DNA of 64,000 nucleotides, taken from NCBI RefSeq assembly GCF_041435215.1, contig NZ_CP108394.1, positions 3,844,001-3,908,000 of the forward strand, given 5' to 3'. Made by a program: the position numbers and the translations under genes. The stretch comes from Streptomyces sp. NBC_01314 (GTDB lineage: Bacteria > Actinomycetota > Actinomycetes > Streptomycetales > Streptomycetaceae). The notes beneath the pieces are model-generated. The model saw nothing but the letters and a program-made list of their open reading frames with translations. It did no database searches and was not told the DNA's origin. Positions 19,006 to 27,564 of the stretch are shown here, in pieces (the stretch's first letter is position 1; each line of letters opens with the position of its first letter).

Positions 19006-20199
19006 ATGACGAAGGCATTGCTCATCGGCGGCGGAATCGGCGGCCTGACCACGGCCCTGGCCTTACGGCGGGCCGGTATCGAACCGGTGGTCTTCGAGGC
19101 GTACAGCCGGCCCGCCGACTACGCGGGGTTGTTCCTGAACACCGCCTCCAACGGCCTCGGCGCACTGCGGGCCATCGACATCGACCTCGCCCACCAGGCC
19201 GACGGGGTCCCCATCCCGCGCATGATCATGTGGAGCGGCACGGGGAAGCGGCTCGGCGAGGTGGCCAACGGAACCGCACACCCGGACGGTTCGGTGAGCG
19301 TCTGCGTCCGGCGCGGCGAGATCCTGAAGGTGCTGCGCGAAGAGGTCCGCGCCCGCGGTATAGCCATCGAGTACGGCAAACGCCTCGACTCCTACCGGAC
19401 GCCGCCCACCGGCGTCGCCGCACGGTTCACCGACGGTACCGAGGTCACCGGTGACCTCCTCATCGGCGCCGACGGCATCCACTCCCGTACCCGGCGCCTG
19501 CTCGACCCCGAGGCGTCGGCCCCGCGCTTCACCGGGCTCCTCAGCGTCGGCGGGTACAGCCGCGGCACCGGGCTGGCCCCCACGACCGGCACGCAACACC
19601 TCGTCTTCGGCAAGCGGGCCTTCTTCGGTTACCTGATCCGGGAGTCGGGCGAGACCTACTGGTTCGCGAACCTGCACCAGCCCGGCGAGCCGAGCCGGCA
19701 GGAGTTGAGCGCGGCGACGCCCGACCAGTGGCGGCGCCGGCTGAGCGACCTCTTCGCCGACGACATGCCCCTCATCCGGCGAATCCTCGACAGCTCCACC
19801 GGAGACGTCGGCGTCTACCCGGTGCACGACATTCCGACCAGCCCGGTCTGGCACCGCGGGCCCGTCGCGTTGATCGGTGACGCCGTGCACGCCACCTCCC
19901 CCTCCGCCGGCCAGGGCGCCTCGATGGCATTGGAAGACGCCGTCGTGCTCGCCCAGTGTCTGCGGGACGCGCCCGATCTCACCACTGCCTACACCACGTA
20001 CGAGCGACTGCGGAGGCCCCGCGTGGAGAAAGTGGTGGCCTACTCCAAATCCCTTTCCGCCAGCAAGACCGCGGGCCCCGTCGCCCGGGTCTTCCGCGAT
20101 CTCATGATGCCCGTCGCGCTCAAACTGTTCGCCAACCCCAAGTCGCATGCCTGGATGTACGACCACCACATCGACTGGAACCGTCGGGTAGCCGCCTGA
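19006..20199 (+). CDS. FAD-dependent monooxygenase (PHBH-type)
   Basis: A 397-residue flavoprotein of the group A aromatic hydroxylase family. The ADP-binding GIGGL motif is in LIGGGIGGLTTALALRRAG, the middle DG motif region is LIGADGIHSRTR and the second FAD motif is PVALIGDAVHATSPSAGQGASMALEDA. NAD(P)H is the expected reductant; the substrate is unknown. GGAGG lies 6 nt before the ATG. The stop codon overlaps the start of the multicopper oxidase by one base (TGATG), so the two are translationally coupled. A TTA codon at 19063-19065 (codon 20) predicts bldA dependence. Confidence 0.92.
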   Translation: MTKALLIGGGIGGLTTALALRRAGIEPVVFEAYSRPADYAGLFLNTASNGLGALRAIDIDLAHQADGVPIPRMIMWSGTGKRLGEVANGTAHPDGSVSVCVRRGEILKVLREEVRARGIAIEYGKRLDSYRTPPTGVAARFTDGTEVTGDLLIGADGIHSRTRRLLDPEASAPRFTGLLSVGGYSRGTGLAPTTGTQHLVFGKRAFFGYLIRESGETYWFANLHQPGEPSRQELSAATPDQWRRRLSDLFADDMPLIRRILDSSTGDVGVYPVHDIPTSPVWHRGPVALIGDAVHATSPSAGQGASMALEDAVVLAQCLRDAPDLTTAYTTYERLRRPRVEKVVAYSKSLSASKTAGPVARVFRDLMMPVALKLFANPKSHAWMYDHHIDWNRRVAA

Positions 20200-21806
20200 T
20201 GCCCGGTGCACCGGCCGCCCGGGGCCGTCGAGGCCCGGCGGAGGCGAAGCCGAGGGCAGAGGTGGAGGCGGAGCTCAGGACATCGGGCAGGCGCGGTGGG
20301 CGGCGGACCGTCCGACGGGTACTCGTCGGCGTGAGCGCGCTCGCATGCGTGCTGCTGACGGCCCTGGGCGGAAGCTTCGTGTGGCTGTGGACCACCGCGG
20401 ACACCAGCACGGTGGGCAGCACTTCCTTCCGCAACGAGCTCGCCGTACCACCGCTCGCCGAGCCCTCGCGGGTGAAGGCGGACGGCACCAAGGTCTTCGA
20501 TCTGCGGATGCAAGCGGGCGAGACGGAGTTCAGGGCCGGCCTGCGGACTCCCACCTGGGGATTCAACGGAAGTCACCTGGGCCCCACGCTGCGCGCCCGT
20601 CGCGGCGACAAGGTGGAAGTCCGCGTCCACAACCGCCTTGACGAGCCCTCGACCGTGCACTGGCACGGAATGCACGTGCCCGCGCGCATGGACGGCGGAC
20701 CCCATCAGACGGTGCTGCCCGGCCGCACCTGGGCTCCGCACTGGGAGATCGACCAGCCCGCTGCCACGCTCTGGTATCACCCTCACCCGCACGGGCGGAC
20801 GCAGAGTCATGTGCAGCGCGGGCTGGCCGGCCTGTTCCTCGTCGACGACGACCGGTCCGCGGTGCTGCCACTGCCGAGGAGGTACGGCGTCGACGACCTG
20901 CCGGTCATCGTGCAGGACGTGAAGTTCGACGGGACGGAGTTCGACCGTGGGCGCGGGCTGATGCAGGCCGTCGGGTTCCTCGGGGACCGCACCATGGTCA
21001 ACGGCACTCTGGAACCGTACCGGGAGGTGAAGGACGAGCTGGTGCGGCTACGCCTGCTCAACGCCTCCGTGTCCCGGATCTACGCCTTCGGGTTCGACGA
21101 CAACCGCCGCTTCGTCCAGGTGGCGACCGACGGTGGGCTGCTGCCGCGACCGGAGCCGATGACCCGTCTGCAGCTGTCGCCGGGTGAACGAGCCGAGACC
21201 GTCGTACGGATGACGCCCGGCGAGCGCGTGGTGCTGCGCAGCTATACGCAGGACTACGGCGAAGCGTGGAGCACCCGGTTCTCCGGCGGCGACGACTCCT
21301 TCGACGTGCTGGAACTGAGGGCTGCGGCAAGGCTCCGGCCCTCACCCGAACTTCCTTCGTCGCTCGTTGCGTTGGAGGTGCCGGACGGCTCGCAGGCGAC
21401 AGGCGGCCGGGACTTCGACCTCAGGGTGTCCGGCATCAACGGCCGGACCATGGCAATGGACCGAACCGACGAAACGGTCGTCCGGGGCACGACCGAGATC
21501 TGGACCGTCCGCAACGACGACGGTGTGCCACACAACTTCCACGTCCATGACGTTCAGTTCCGGGTGCTGCGGGTGAACGGCAAGGCACCGCCGCCACATC
21601 TGCGGGGTGCCAAGGACACGGTCTTCGTGCCGAACGGGACGACGATGAAGCTGGCTCTTCGCTTCGACGGCCCGGCCGACCCGGACACGCCGTACATGTA
21701 CCACTGCCATCTGCTCTACCACGAGGACGTGGGGATGATGGGCCAGTTCGTGGTCGTGGAGAAAGGGCAACGGGCCCGGGGCCCCGGCCACGACGCGCAC
21801 GATTGA
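20199..21806 (+). CDS. multicopper oxidase (laccase/CueO-like)
   Basis: A 535-residue protein. After an Arg-rich head there is one hydrophobic segment (about 45-65; VLVGVSALACVLLTALGG), a signal anchor, placing the enzyme outside the membrane. Three cupredoxin domains follow. The four copper motifs are intact: TVHWHGMH, WYHPHPHG, HNFHVHDVQF and YHCHLLYHEDVGMM. The last supplies the type 1 copper His-Cys-His with a Met axial ligand. Such enzymes oxidise phenols or Cu(I) with oxygen. Being coupled to an aromatic monooxygenase suggests a shared oxidative pathway, although copper tolerance is also possible. Confidence 0.93.
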   Translation: MPGAPAARGRRGPAEAKPRAEVEAELRTSGRRGGRRTVRRVLVGVSALACVLLTALGGSFVWLWTTADTSTVGSTSFRNELAVPPLAEPSRVKADGTKVFDLRMQAGETEFRAGLRTPTWGFNGSHLGPTLRARRGDKVEVRVHNRLDEPSTVHWHGMHVPARMDGGPHQTVLPGRTWAPHWEIDQPAATLWYHPHPHGRTQSHVQRGLAGLFLVDDDRSAVLPLPRRYGVDDLPVIVQDVKFDGTEFDRGRGLMQAVGFLGDRTMVNGTLEPYREVKDELVRLRLLNASVSRIYAFGFDDNRRFVQVATDGGLLPRPEPMTRLQLSPGERAETVVRMTPGERVVLRSYTQDYGEAWSTRFSGGDDSFDVLELRAAARLRPSPELPSSLVALEVPDGSQATGGRDFDLRVSGINGRTMAMDRTDETVVRGTTEIWTVRNDDGVPHNFHVHDVQFRVLRVNGKAPPPHLRGAKDTVFVPNGTTMKLALRFDGPADPDTPYMYHCHLLYHEDVGMMGQFVVVEKGQRARGPGHDAHD

Positions 21807-21879
21807 CGTCTCCGTCCGGCGGCGGAGGCGCCGCGGTCGCGGTCGTCGCGTTCGGAGGGCGGCGGTGCTGCGGGAGCCG

Positions 21880-22320
21880 TCAGGTGGGGCGGCGGCTGGG
21901 TGGGGTGAAGACGTAGAGGTCGAGGATGGGAGGCATGGGGGTGATGCCCGGGCCGCCGGATCGGACCCAGGTGGCTATGTCCTCGGTGGCGTCGGGGTCG
22001 TTGACCAGGCCCAGCCAGACGGGGCGGGCGCCGGCGGCCCGGGCGGTGGAGGAGGGTTGGATCACGATCACGTTGGCCTGGTCGCAGGCGTCCAGGCAGG
22101 TGGCGATCCGGGTGGGAACGAGGGCTTGGAGGCGGGCCGTCTGGGCCTCGTGGTCCACGCCGGGGAGTTTGGGGGTGCCGCAGCAGCAGTCTCGGCAGAC
22201 CGTTACTCGGCAAGGGGTGGTTGAGTACCCGTTCGACTGTGTTGAGTGCCCGTTCGGTCGTTGTGGGGTCACCGGGGTGTCGGGCGGGTGCGGGTGGGGG
22301 GCGTCATCCGGTGGCCTCAC
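21880..22320 (-). CDS. thioredoxin-fold (2Fe-2S) ferredoxin-like protein
   Basis: About 146 residues. The core (from about 38) has the cysteine pattern VCRDCCCGTPKLPG and later CLDACDQANVIVIQP, as in thioredoxin-like [2Fe-2S] ferredoxins. A WLGLVND segment and the TWVRSGGPG tail are also typical. The first 35 residues are Pro/His-rich and may not be translated; a GTG at 22272 is an alternative start, and neither has a good ribosome-binding site. It lies 32 nt after the stop of the SpoIIE-domain gene on the same strand, so it is probably in that operon. Its redox partner is unknown. Confidence 0.75.
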   Translation of the reverse strand: MRPPDDAPHPHPPDTPVTPQRPNGHSTQSNGYSTTPCRVTVCRDCCCGTPKLPGVDHEAQTARLQALVPTRIATCLDACDQANVIVIQPSSTARAAGARPVWLGLVNDPDATEDIATWVRSGGPGITPMPPILDLYVFTPPSRRPT

Positions 22321-22352
22321 GAGGTGGTGAACGGTCGTTGTCGCGGGGGAGT

Positions 22353-25300
22353 TTACTCGCCCCCGCCGCCCCTACCCATCCCGTCACCAGGGGCTTTCGG
22401 CGGCCGGGGCAAGGGCTGTTCGGTCCAGATGGTCTTGCCGTCGGGGGTGTAGCGGGTGCCCCAGCGTTCGGTGAGCTGGGCCACGAGGAAGAGGCCGCGG
22501 CCGCCCTCGTCCTCGGTGCGGGCGCGGCGCAGCCGGGGCGAGGTGCCGCTGCCGTCGTAGACCTCGCAGATCAGGGCGCGGTCGCGGAGAAGGCGGAGCT
22601 GGACCGGGCCGGTGGCGTGGCGGATGGCGTTGGTGACGAGTTCGCTGGCCACCAGCTCGGTGGTGAAGGCCAGTTCGTCCAGGCCCCAGGCGGCCAGTTG
22701 CTCGGTGACGGCCACGCGGGCGCGGGAGACGACGGCCGGGTCGCTGGGCAGGTCCCACTGGGCGACCCGCTCCGGGCCCAGGGCGCGGGTACGGGCGACG
22801 AGGAGGGCCACGTCGTCGCCCGGCCGGGCCGGAAGCAGGGCGTCGAGGACCGCCTCACAGGTGTCCTCGGGGGCACGGTCGGGGCAGGTCAGGACGGTAC
22901 GGAGCTGGTCCAAACCGGTGTCGATGTCGCGGTGCCGGTCCTCGACCAGGCCGTCGGTGTAGAGGACCAGCTGGCTGCCCTCGGCCAGTTCGAGTTCGAT
23001 GCTCTCGAAGGGCATACCGCCGAGGCCCAGCGGGGGTCCCGAGGGCAGGTCGACGAAGTCCACCGTCCCGTCCGGGGCGACGACCGCGGGCAGCGGGTGC
23101 CCGGCACGGGTGAGGACGCAGCGCCGGGACACCGGGTCGTAGACGGCGTACAGGCACGTCGCGCCGACGATGCCGGCGTCCTGGTGGGTGTTCTCCACCG
23201 CCCAGCCCTCGCCCCTGTCGAGGCGGCCGACCAGGTCGTCGAGGTGGGTGAGCAGTTCCTCCGGGGGCAGGTCGAGGGCGCAGAAGTTGTGCACGGCGGT
23301 GCGCAGCCGCCCCATGGTCGCGGCGGCGTGCAGACCGTGACCGACCACATCGCCGACGACCAGTGCGACGCGGGCGCCGGAGAGCGGGATGACGTCGAAC
23401 CAGTCGCCGCCGACGCCCGCCTGCGCGGGGAGGTAGCGGTAGGCGGCCTCGACCGCGCTCTGCTCGGACCGGCCGCGGGGCAGCAGGCTGCGCTGCAGGG
23501 CGAGGGCGGTGTTGTGCTCGCGGGTGTAGCGGCGGGCGTTGTCGATGCAGATCGCCGCGCGGCCGACCAGTTCCTGGGCCAGCGAGAGGTCGTCGTCCTC
23601 GAACGGGGCGGGCTGCTCGGAACGGTAGAAGCTGACGACGCCGAGGGTCGCGCCGCGCGCCCGCAGCGGGACGGTGATCAGGGAGTGGATGCCGGCGGCG
23701 AGGGCGCGCTCCAGCCGGGCCGGGTCCTGGGCGAGCCAGCCGCCCGACTCCGCCAGTACGGGTTCGAGCACCGATCGCCCGCTCTCCCAGCTGCGGGCCT
23801 GCGGGGTGGAGGGGACGTACCGCACCGGGTCCCCTACGTCGTACAGATGCGACTCCTCGTGTACGGCGCCCAGCGCGACCCGGCTCAGCGCCGTACCGGG
23901 GCCGAGGGGTTCCGGTTCGTCCCCGAGGAGGACGGAGACCGGCAGGTCCACGGCCGTGAAGTCGGCGAACCGGGGGACGGCCACTTCCGTCAGCTCCTCG
24001 GCGGTTCGGGTGACGTCCAGGGTGGTGCCGATCCGGATTCCGGCGTCGTGCAGCAGCGCCAGGCGCCGGCGGGCGAGCACGGCGAGCCGACCGACGCCCG
24101 GCTCACCGACGAGGAGCAGCCAGGCGTCGGCGGCGGAGTCGGGGGGTGGGGCGAGAGGTACGGGAGGGGCGGCAGGGAGGGGAAGGGTGGGAGGGGCGCC
24201 GCGGCGGGTTTCGGTGGGGGCGCTGGTCGCGACGGTCTCGGTGGTGGCGGTGACAGCAGTGATAGCAGCGACAGCGGTGGTTCCGGCGGGTTTTTTGGGT
24301 TGAGTCGGGGTGGGTTGAGTCGGGGTCGGTGCCGGTCGGGGGTGCGCGGAGGGGGGTGCGACCGTGCGGAGGAAGACGGTCGGGGGTGGGGCGGGCGGGG
24401 GTCCTGGACGTGTCGTGGTCGGCGGCGGAGGCCGTGGCGGTGATGGGGGCGGTGGCGTGGTCGGCTGCCCCGCCTGGGCCGCGGGTGGTGTGACCAGTCG
24501 CGTGTGGTGCAGGTGGGGGCTGCCGAGGATGCGGGCCTCGATGACCACGCCGGTCTCGCCCGACTCGCCCATGATCGGGCGCCGGAGCAGGGTGGCGACG
24601 CGGCCGGCGGGAAGAGTGACCTCGTCGAGGGTGCGGTGGGGTGAGGCGATGAGTTCCTCGGCCTTCTCGCGGAGGACGGCCAGGTCGACGTGGCCGAGGG
24701 TCTCGCCGTACCGGCCGTCGCCGCCCCGCGCCCACGGCGGTTGCTCGGGCTGGCGGGGCCAGGTGTCGGCGGCGGTGCGGGCGGCCCGGCGGTACGCGGC
24801 GAGCAGGGCCCGCTCCCGTTCCGTGGCCTGTTCCAGGAGAGCGGCCTCGATGTCGTGGGCGGCCTCGCGGACGAGCCGCAGCATCGTGGGGTCGCCGTCG
24901 TCGCGCAGGCAGGTGAGGTCGAGGACGGCCTCGACGCGGCCGCTGAGCGGATTGCGCACGGGGGCGCCGGCGCAGGCGTAGGGGGAGAGGCAGTCGGCGA
25001 AGTGTTCGCGGCCTAGGACGTAGACGGGCTGGCGCTCGGCGAGGGCGGTGCCGACGCCGTTGGTGCCCGCGGCCGCCTCGGAGGCGCTGAAGCCGGGGGC
25101 GAAGTTCACCTCGTCGAGGCGGGTGCGGAGCTGTCGGTCGCCTCCGTGCCGCTGGACCATGCGGGCCTGTCCGTCGCAGAGCACGAGGGTCATGCTCACG
25201 TTGGCGAGGGAGGCGGTGAGCTGCGTGAGCACCGGGTCGGCGGCGCGCAGAAAGGGGTCCTCCAGGGCGAGGTCGGGCGCGTAGGGGCTCAGCAGCCGGT

Positions 25301-25439
25301 GGGGTTCGAGGCCGGCGGAACGGCACCGCTTCCAGGAGTCCAGCACCGGGTCCCGGACATCCGAGTCGACCCGCGCGCCGGCGAGGAAGCGCTCATGGGC
25401 ATCGACGAGACCGCCGATGTCGTCCCAGGAGACGGACAA
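22353..25439 (-). CDS. multidomain GAF / SpoIIE phosphatase / HATPase regulator
   Basis: About 1028 residues. The N-terminal GAF-like region (about 20-225) resembles the sensory part of AcoR-type activators (DPVLDSWKRCRSAGL; SASEAAAGTNGVGTALAE). A Pro/Thr-rich linker (about 325-430) leads to a second GAF domain (about 450-640), a PP2C-type SpoIIE domain (ALVVGDVVGHGLHAAATMGRL; LVLYTDGLVEDR) and a C-terminal HATPase of anti-sigma-kinase type (ELVTNAIRHA; DEGGRGLFLV). Such proteins control sigma factors through an anti-anti-sigma partner. I chose the TTG at 25439 because GAGGGA is suitably spaced; a GTG at 25448 is the alternative. No sigma or anti-anti-sigma gene is adjacent. Confidence 0.9.
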   Translation of the reverse strand: MSVSWDDIGGLVDAHERFLAGARVDSDVRDPVLDSWKRCRSAGLEPHRLLSPYAPDLALEDPFLRAADPVLTQLTASLANVSMTLVLCDGQARMVQRHGGDRQLRTRLDEVNFAPGFSASEAAAGTNGVGTALAERQPVYVLGREHFADCLSPYACAGAPVRNPLSGRVEAVLDLTCLRDDGDPTMLRLVREAAHDIEAALLEQATERERALLAAYRRAARTAADTWPRQPEQPPWARGGDGRYGETLGHVDLAVLREKAEELIASPHRTLDEVTLPAGRVATLLRRPIMGESGETGVVIEARILGSPHLHHTRLVTPPAAQAGQPTTPPPPSPPRPPPPTTTRPGPPPAPPPTVFLRTVAPPSAHPRPAPTPTQPTPTQPKKPAGTTAVAAITAVTATTETVATSAPTETRRGAPPTLPLPAAPPVPLAPPPDSAADAWLLLVGEPGVGRLAVLARRRLALLHDAGIRIGTTLDVTRTAEELTEVAVPRFADFTAVDLPVSVLLGDEPEPLGPGTALSRVALGAVHEESHLYDVGDPVRYVPSTPQARSWESGRSVLEPVLAESGGWLAQDPARLERALAAGIHSLITVPLRARGATLGVVSFYRSEQPAPFEDDDLSLAQELVGRAAICIDNARRYTREHNTALALQRSLLPRGRSEQSAVEAAYRYLPAQAGVGGDWFDVIPLSGARVALVVGDVVGHGLHAAATMGRLRTAVHNFCALDLPPEELLTHLDDLVGRLDRGEGWAVENTHQDAGIVGATCLYAVYDPVSRRCVLTRAGHPLPAVVAPDGTVDFVDLPSGPPLGLGGMPFESIELELAEGSQLVLYTDGLVEDRHRDIDTGLDQLRTVLTCPDRAPEDTCEAVLDALLPARPGDDVALLVARTRALGPERVAQWDLPSDPAVVSRARVAVTEQLAAWGLDELAFTTELVASELVTNAIRHATGPVQLRLLRDRALICEVYDGSGTSPRLRRARTEDEGGRGLFLVAQLTERWGTRYTPDGKTIWTEQPLPRPPKAPGDGMGRGGGGE

Positions 25440-26044
25440 CGGGATCACTTCCCTCGCCTGCGGACAGCCCCGCCGCACACCGCCACCCGACGCGCTCCCG
25501 GGGCCGTCTGCCAGGCGCTACAACCCTAGACCCCGGGTGACGCACATCACAACAGCGGTGAAAGGGGCTGCCGCGGGCGGGGTCGAGTGGGGCACAACAG
25601 GGGTGGACCTACAACCGGGGAATGTCGGCGGAGCCGGGGGTGGAGCGGGGCACAGAGGTCGACCGACGGCCCGGGGATCTCGGCGGGGCTTGGGAGCGGC
25701 TTGGGGCGTGGGGCTTGGGAGCGGCGTGGGGCACAGGAGTTGACCGACAGCCCGGGGATCTCGGCAAAGCCGGGGCGGTGGAGCCGGGGGCGGTGGAGCC
25801 GGAACAGAGTCGACCGACAACCCGCGGAATCTCGGCGGAGCCGGTCGCGGGGTGGGCCGGGAGGTGATTTGTGTCTCATGTGGGGCGGCGGGGTTCGGTC
25901 GGGGTTCGGGGGCAGAGTCGCTGTTCGGGAGCGGTGTCGTTGTTCCGACGGTGGCAGGAGTTCGGGTGGTGCATACCGGGGAGTCATTTGGGGTGGGAAC
26001 GGTCCTGGGGTTCCCTTCGTTCTTGACTTGCCCTGCCTCCGTCA
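25440..26044. other. 605-nt divergent promoter and repeat region
   Basis: No gene is supported. It carries the promoter of the SpoIIE-domain gene, four degenerate direct repeats (25602-25842) and a strongly G-rich plus strand up to the membrane-protein gene. Confidence 0.5.
25602..25842. repeat. four degenerate direct repeats of about 33 bp
   Basis: Copies at about 25602-25634, 25658-25689, 25739-25771 and 25809-25842 share the core GTCGACCGACARCCCGGG followed by ATCTCGGCGGAGCC. Spacing is 56-81 bp, and GGAGCGGGGCACAG-like filler lies between them. Confidence 0.8.
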
Positions 26045-27385
26045 GTGCGGTCCCCCGCCGTACCGACGCGACGCGGAAGGACGACGTGCCCTTTGTTCCC
26101 GCTCCCGCTCGACGCGCCGCGCCCCTCGCGGCCCACCCCGTCCCCGGTCACCGACCCCCTCACCCTGATACCCAGCCCCGCCCGGCCCCTGGACCTCACC
26201 CAGGTCCCGAGCACGGCCACGGGCCCCGGCCTTGACACCAAGGCGCTCTCCGACGCCTCCTGCGCCCTCACTCCTCTCGCGAGTCCGACACCGCTCGCCG
26301 GCGGCACCGCGGCCTGCGACCCGGCCTCCTCCCCCTGCGCCTCCACCCCCGACGTCTCCACCCCCGGCCAGGACGCGGGCGGCCGCCCGGCCCGCCCCGG
26401 GGCGTTTCTGCCCGCCCGGGTGCTGGCCCTGCTCCCCGCCCGATCGGCCGTCAACGGCCGGCGGTTGCGGTTCGCTCTCACCCTGCTGCCGGTGGCACTG
26501 CTCGCGGTGTGGGCGGCGGTCGACTGGCGGACGGTCCATGACGGGGCGGTGCGGCTGGCGTCGGCCGACTTCCGGTGGCTGCTGGCCGGTGTCGTCTTCA
26601 CGGCGCTGTGCTCGGTGGCCTCCGCGTGCGTACGGCAGGGCGCGGTGCCGGAGCGGCTTCCGCCGGGGCAGTTGCTGGCTGTGCAGTTCGCCGCCGGGGC
26701 CGCCGGGCACGCGCTGCCGGGCAACATCGGCGCCCACGCGGTCGTCCTGCGCTTCCTGCGGCGCCGTGACATACCCCTCGCCCGTGCCACGTCCTCGCTC
26801 GCCCTGTACTCGGCGGTCAAACCGGTGGCCAAGACGCTGGTGATCGTCGCCTTCGTCGTCGCCTTCCCCGGCACGCTCCGCCTGGCCGAACTCCTCCCGA
26901 AGGGCGAGACCCTCGCCCTGGTCGGTGCGATCACCGGGGTCAGCCTGGCCGCCGTGGTCACCCTGGTCACGACCGTACGACCGTTGCGGCGCCCCCTCAT
27001 CGGAGGGCTGCGCTCCGCCCTCACCGACACGCGGCTCGTGCACAGCTGTCCCGTCCGCGCGCTCTCCCTGTGGGGCGGGGCCGTCGCCTTTCCCCTGTGC
27101 CAGGGAGCCGTGGTCGCCTCGGTCGGCTCCTCGCTCGGGCTGCCGGTGTCCTGGACGCAGATGCTCTTCGCGTACCTCGTCGCCAGTACGGCCGCGGGTG
27201 CCGTGCCCGCGCCGGGCGGCCTCGGTCCCATGGACGCGGCGCTCGTCTTCGCCCTTGTCGCCTTCGGCGCGCCGGCGACCCTCGCCACCACCACCGTCAT
27301 CGGCTACCGCGTCCTCACCGTCTGGCTCCCCCTCCTCCCGGGCGCCCTCGTCCTCTCGGCGCTGGTGCGCGCGAAAGTGCTCTGA
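26045..27385 (+). CDS. lysylphosphatidylglycerol synthase TM-domain / flippase-like membrane protein
   Basis: Up to 446 residues. The first 130 are Pro/Ser/Thr-rich and may be partly untranslated, as no ribosome-binding site supports the GTG at 26045. From about 140 there are seven or eight membrane helices typical of the UPF0104/AglD family (LRFALTLLPVALLAVWAAV; ALPGNIGAHAVVLRFLRRR; PAPGGLGPMDAALVFAL). The N(I)G and PAPGGLG elements match the core of the MprF flippase domain, but the aminoacyl-transferase domain is missing. A role in lipid flipping or glycolipid synthesis is inference. It is followed by a terminator, then by a ketosynthase gene. Confidence 0.78.
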   Translation: MRSPAVPTRRGRTTCPLFPLPLDAPRPSRPTPSPVTDPLTLIPSPARPLDLTQVPSTATGPGLDTKALSDASCALTPLASPTPLAGGTAACDPASSPCASTPDVSTPGQDAGGRPARPGAFLPARVLALLPARSAVNGRRLRFALTLLPVALLAVWAAVDWRTVHDGAVRLASADFRWLLAGVVFTALCSVASACVRQGAVPERLPPGQLLAVQFAAGAAGHALPGNIGAHAVVLRFLRRRDIPLARATSSLALYSAVKPVAKTLVIVAFVVAFPGTLRLAELLPKGETLALVGAITGVSLAAVVTLVTTVRPLRRPLIGGLRSALTDTRLVHSCPVRALSLWGGAVAFPLCQGAVVASVGSSLGLPVSWTQMLFAYLVASTAAGAVPAPGGLGPMDAALVFALVAFGAPATLATTTVIGYRVLTVWLPLLPGALVLSALVRAKVL

Positions 27386-27407
27386 GCCGGGCCGACGGTA
27401 CGTATGA

Positions 27408-27446
27408 CGACACCGGACGGCCCTCGGGTCGCGGGCCCCGGTGTCG
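27408..27446 (+). terminator. terminator after the flippase-like gene
   Basis: CGACACCGG (27408-27416) pairs with CCGGTGTCG (27438-27446), with additional GGCC/GGCC pairing inside, 23 nt after the stop codon. Confidence 0.7.
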
Positions 27447-27564
27447 GCATGCCCGCCGACACGGAGTGCAGTGGGCGGCGGGCGGTGGGCCGGGGGCAGT
27501 TGAAGCTGGAACCATCTCTGGGGCAAGAGGGTCCAACGGGACCGGACGGACTGAGGGATGGTGG

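Noticed and set aside
22221..24443. 740-codon plus-strand frame over the SpoIIE-domain gene
   Set aside because: Antisense shadow with Gly/Arg/Glu-rich composition and no ribosome-binding site.
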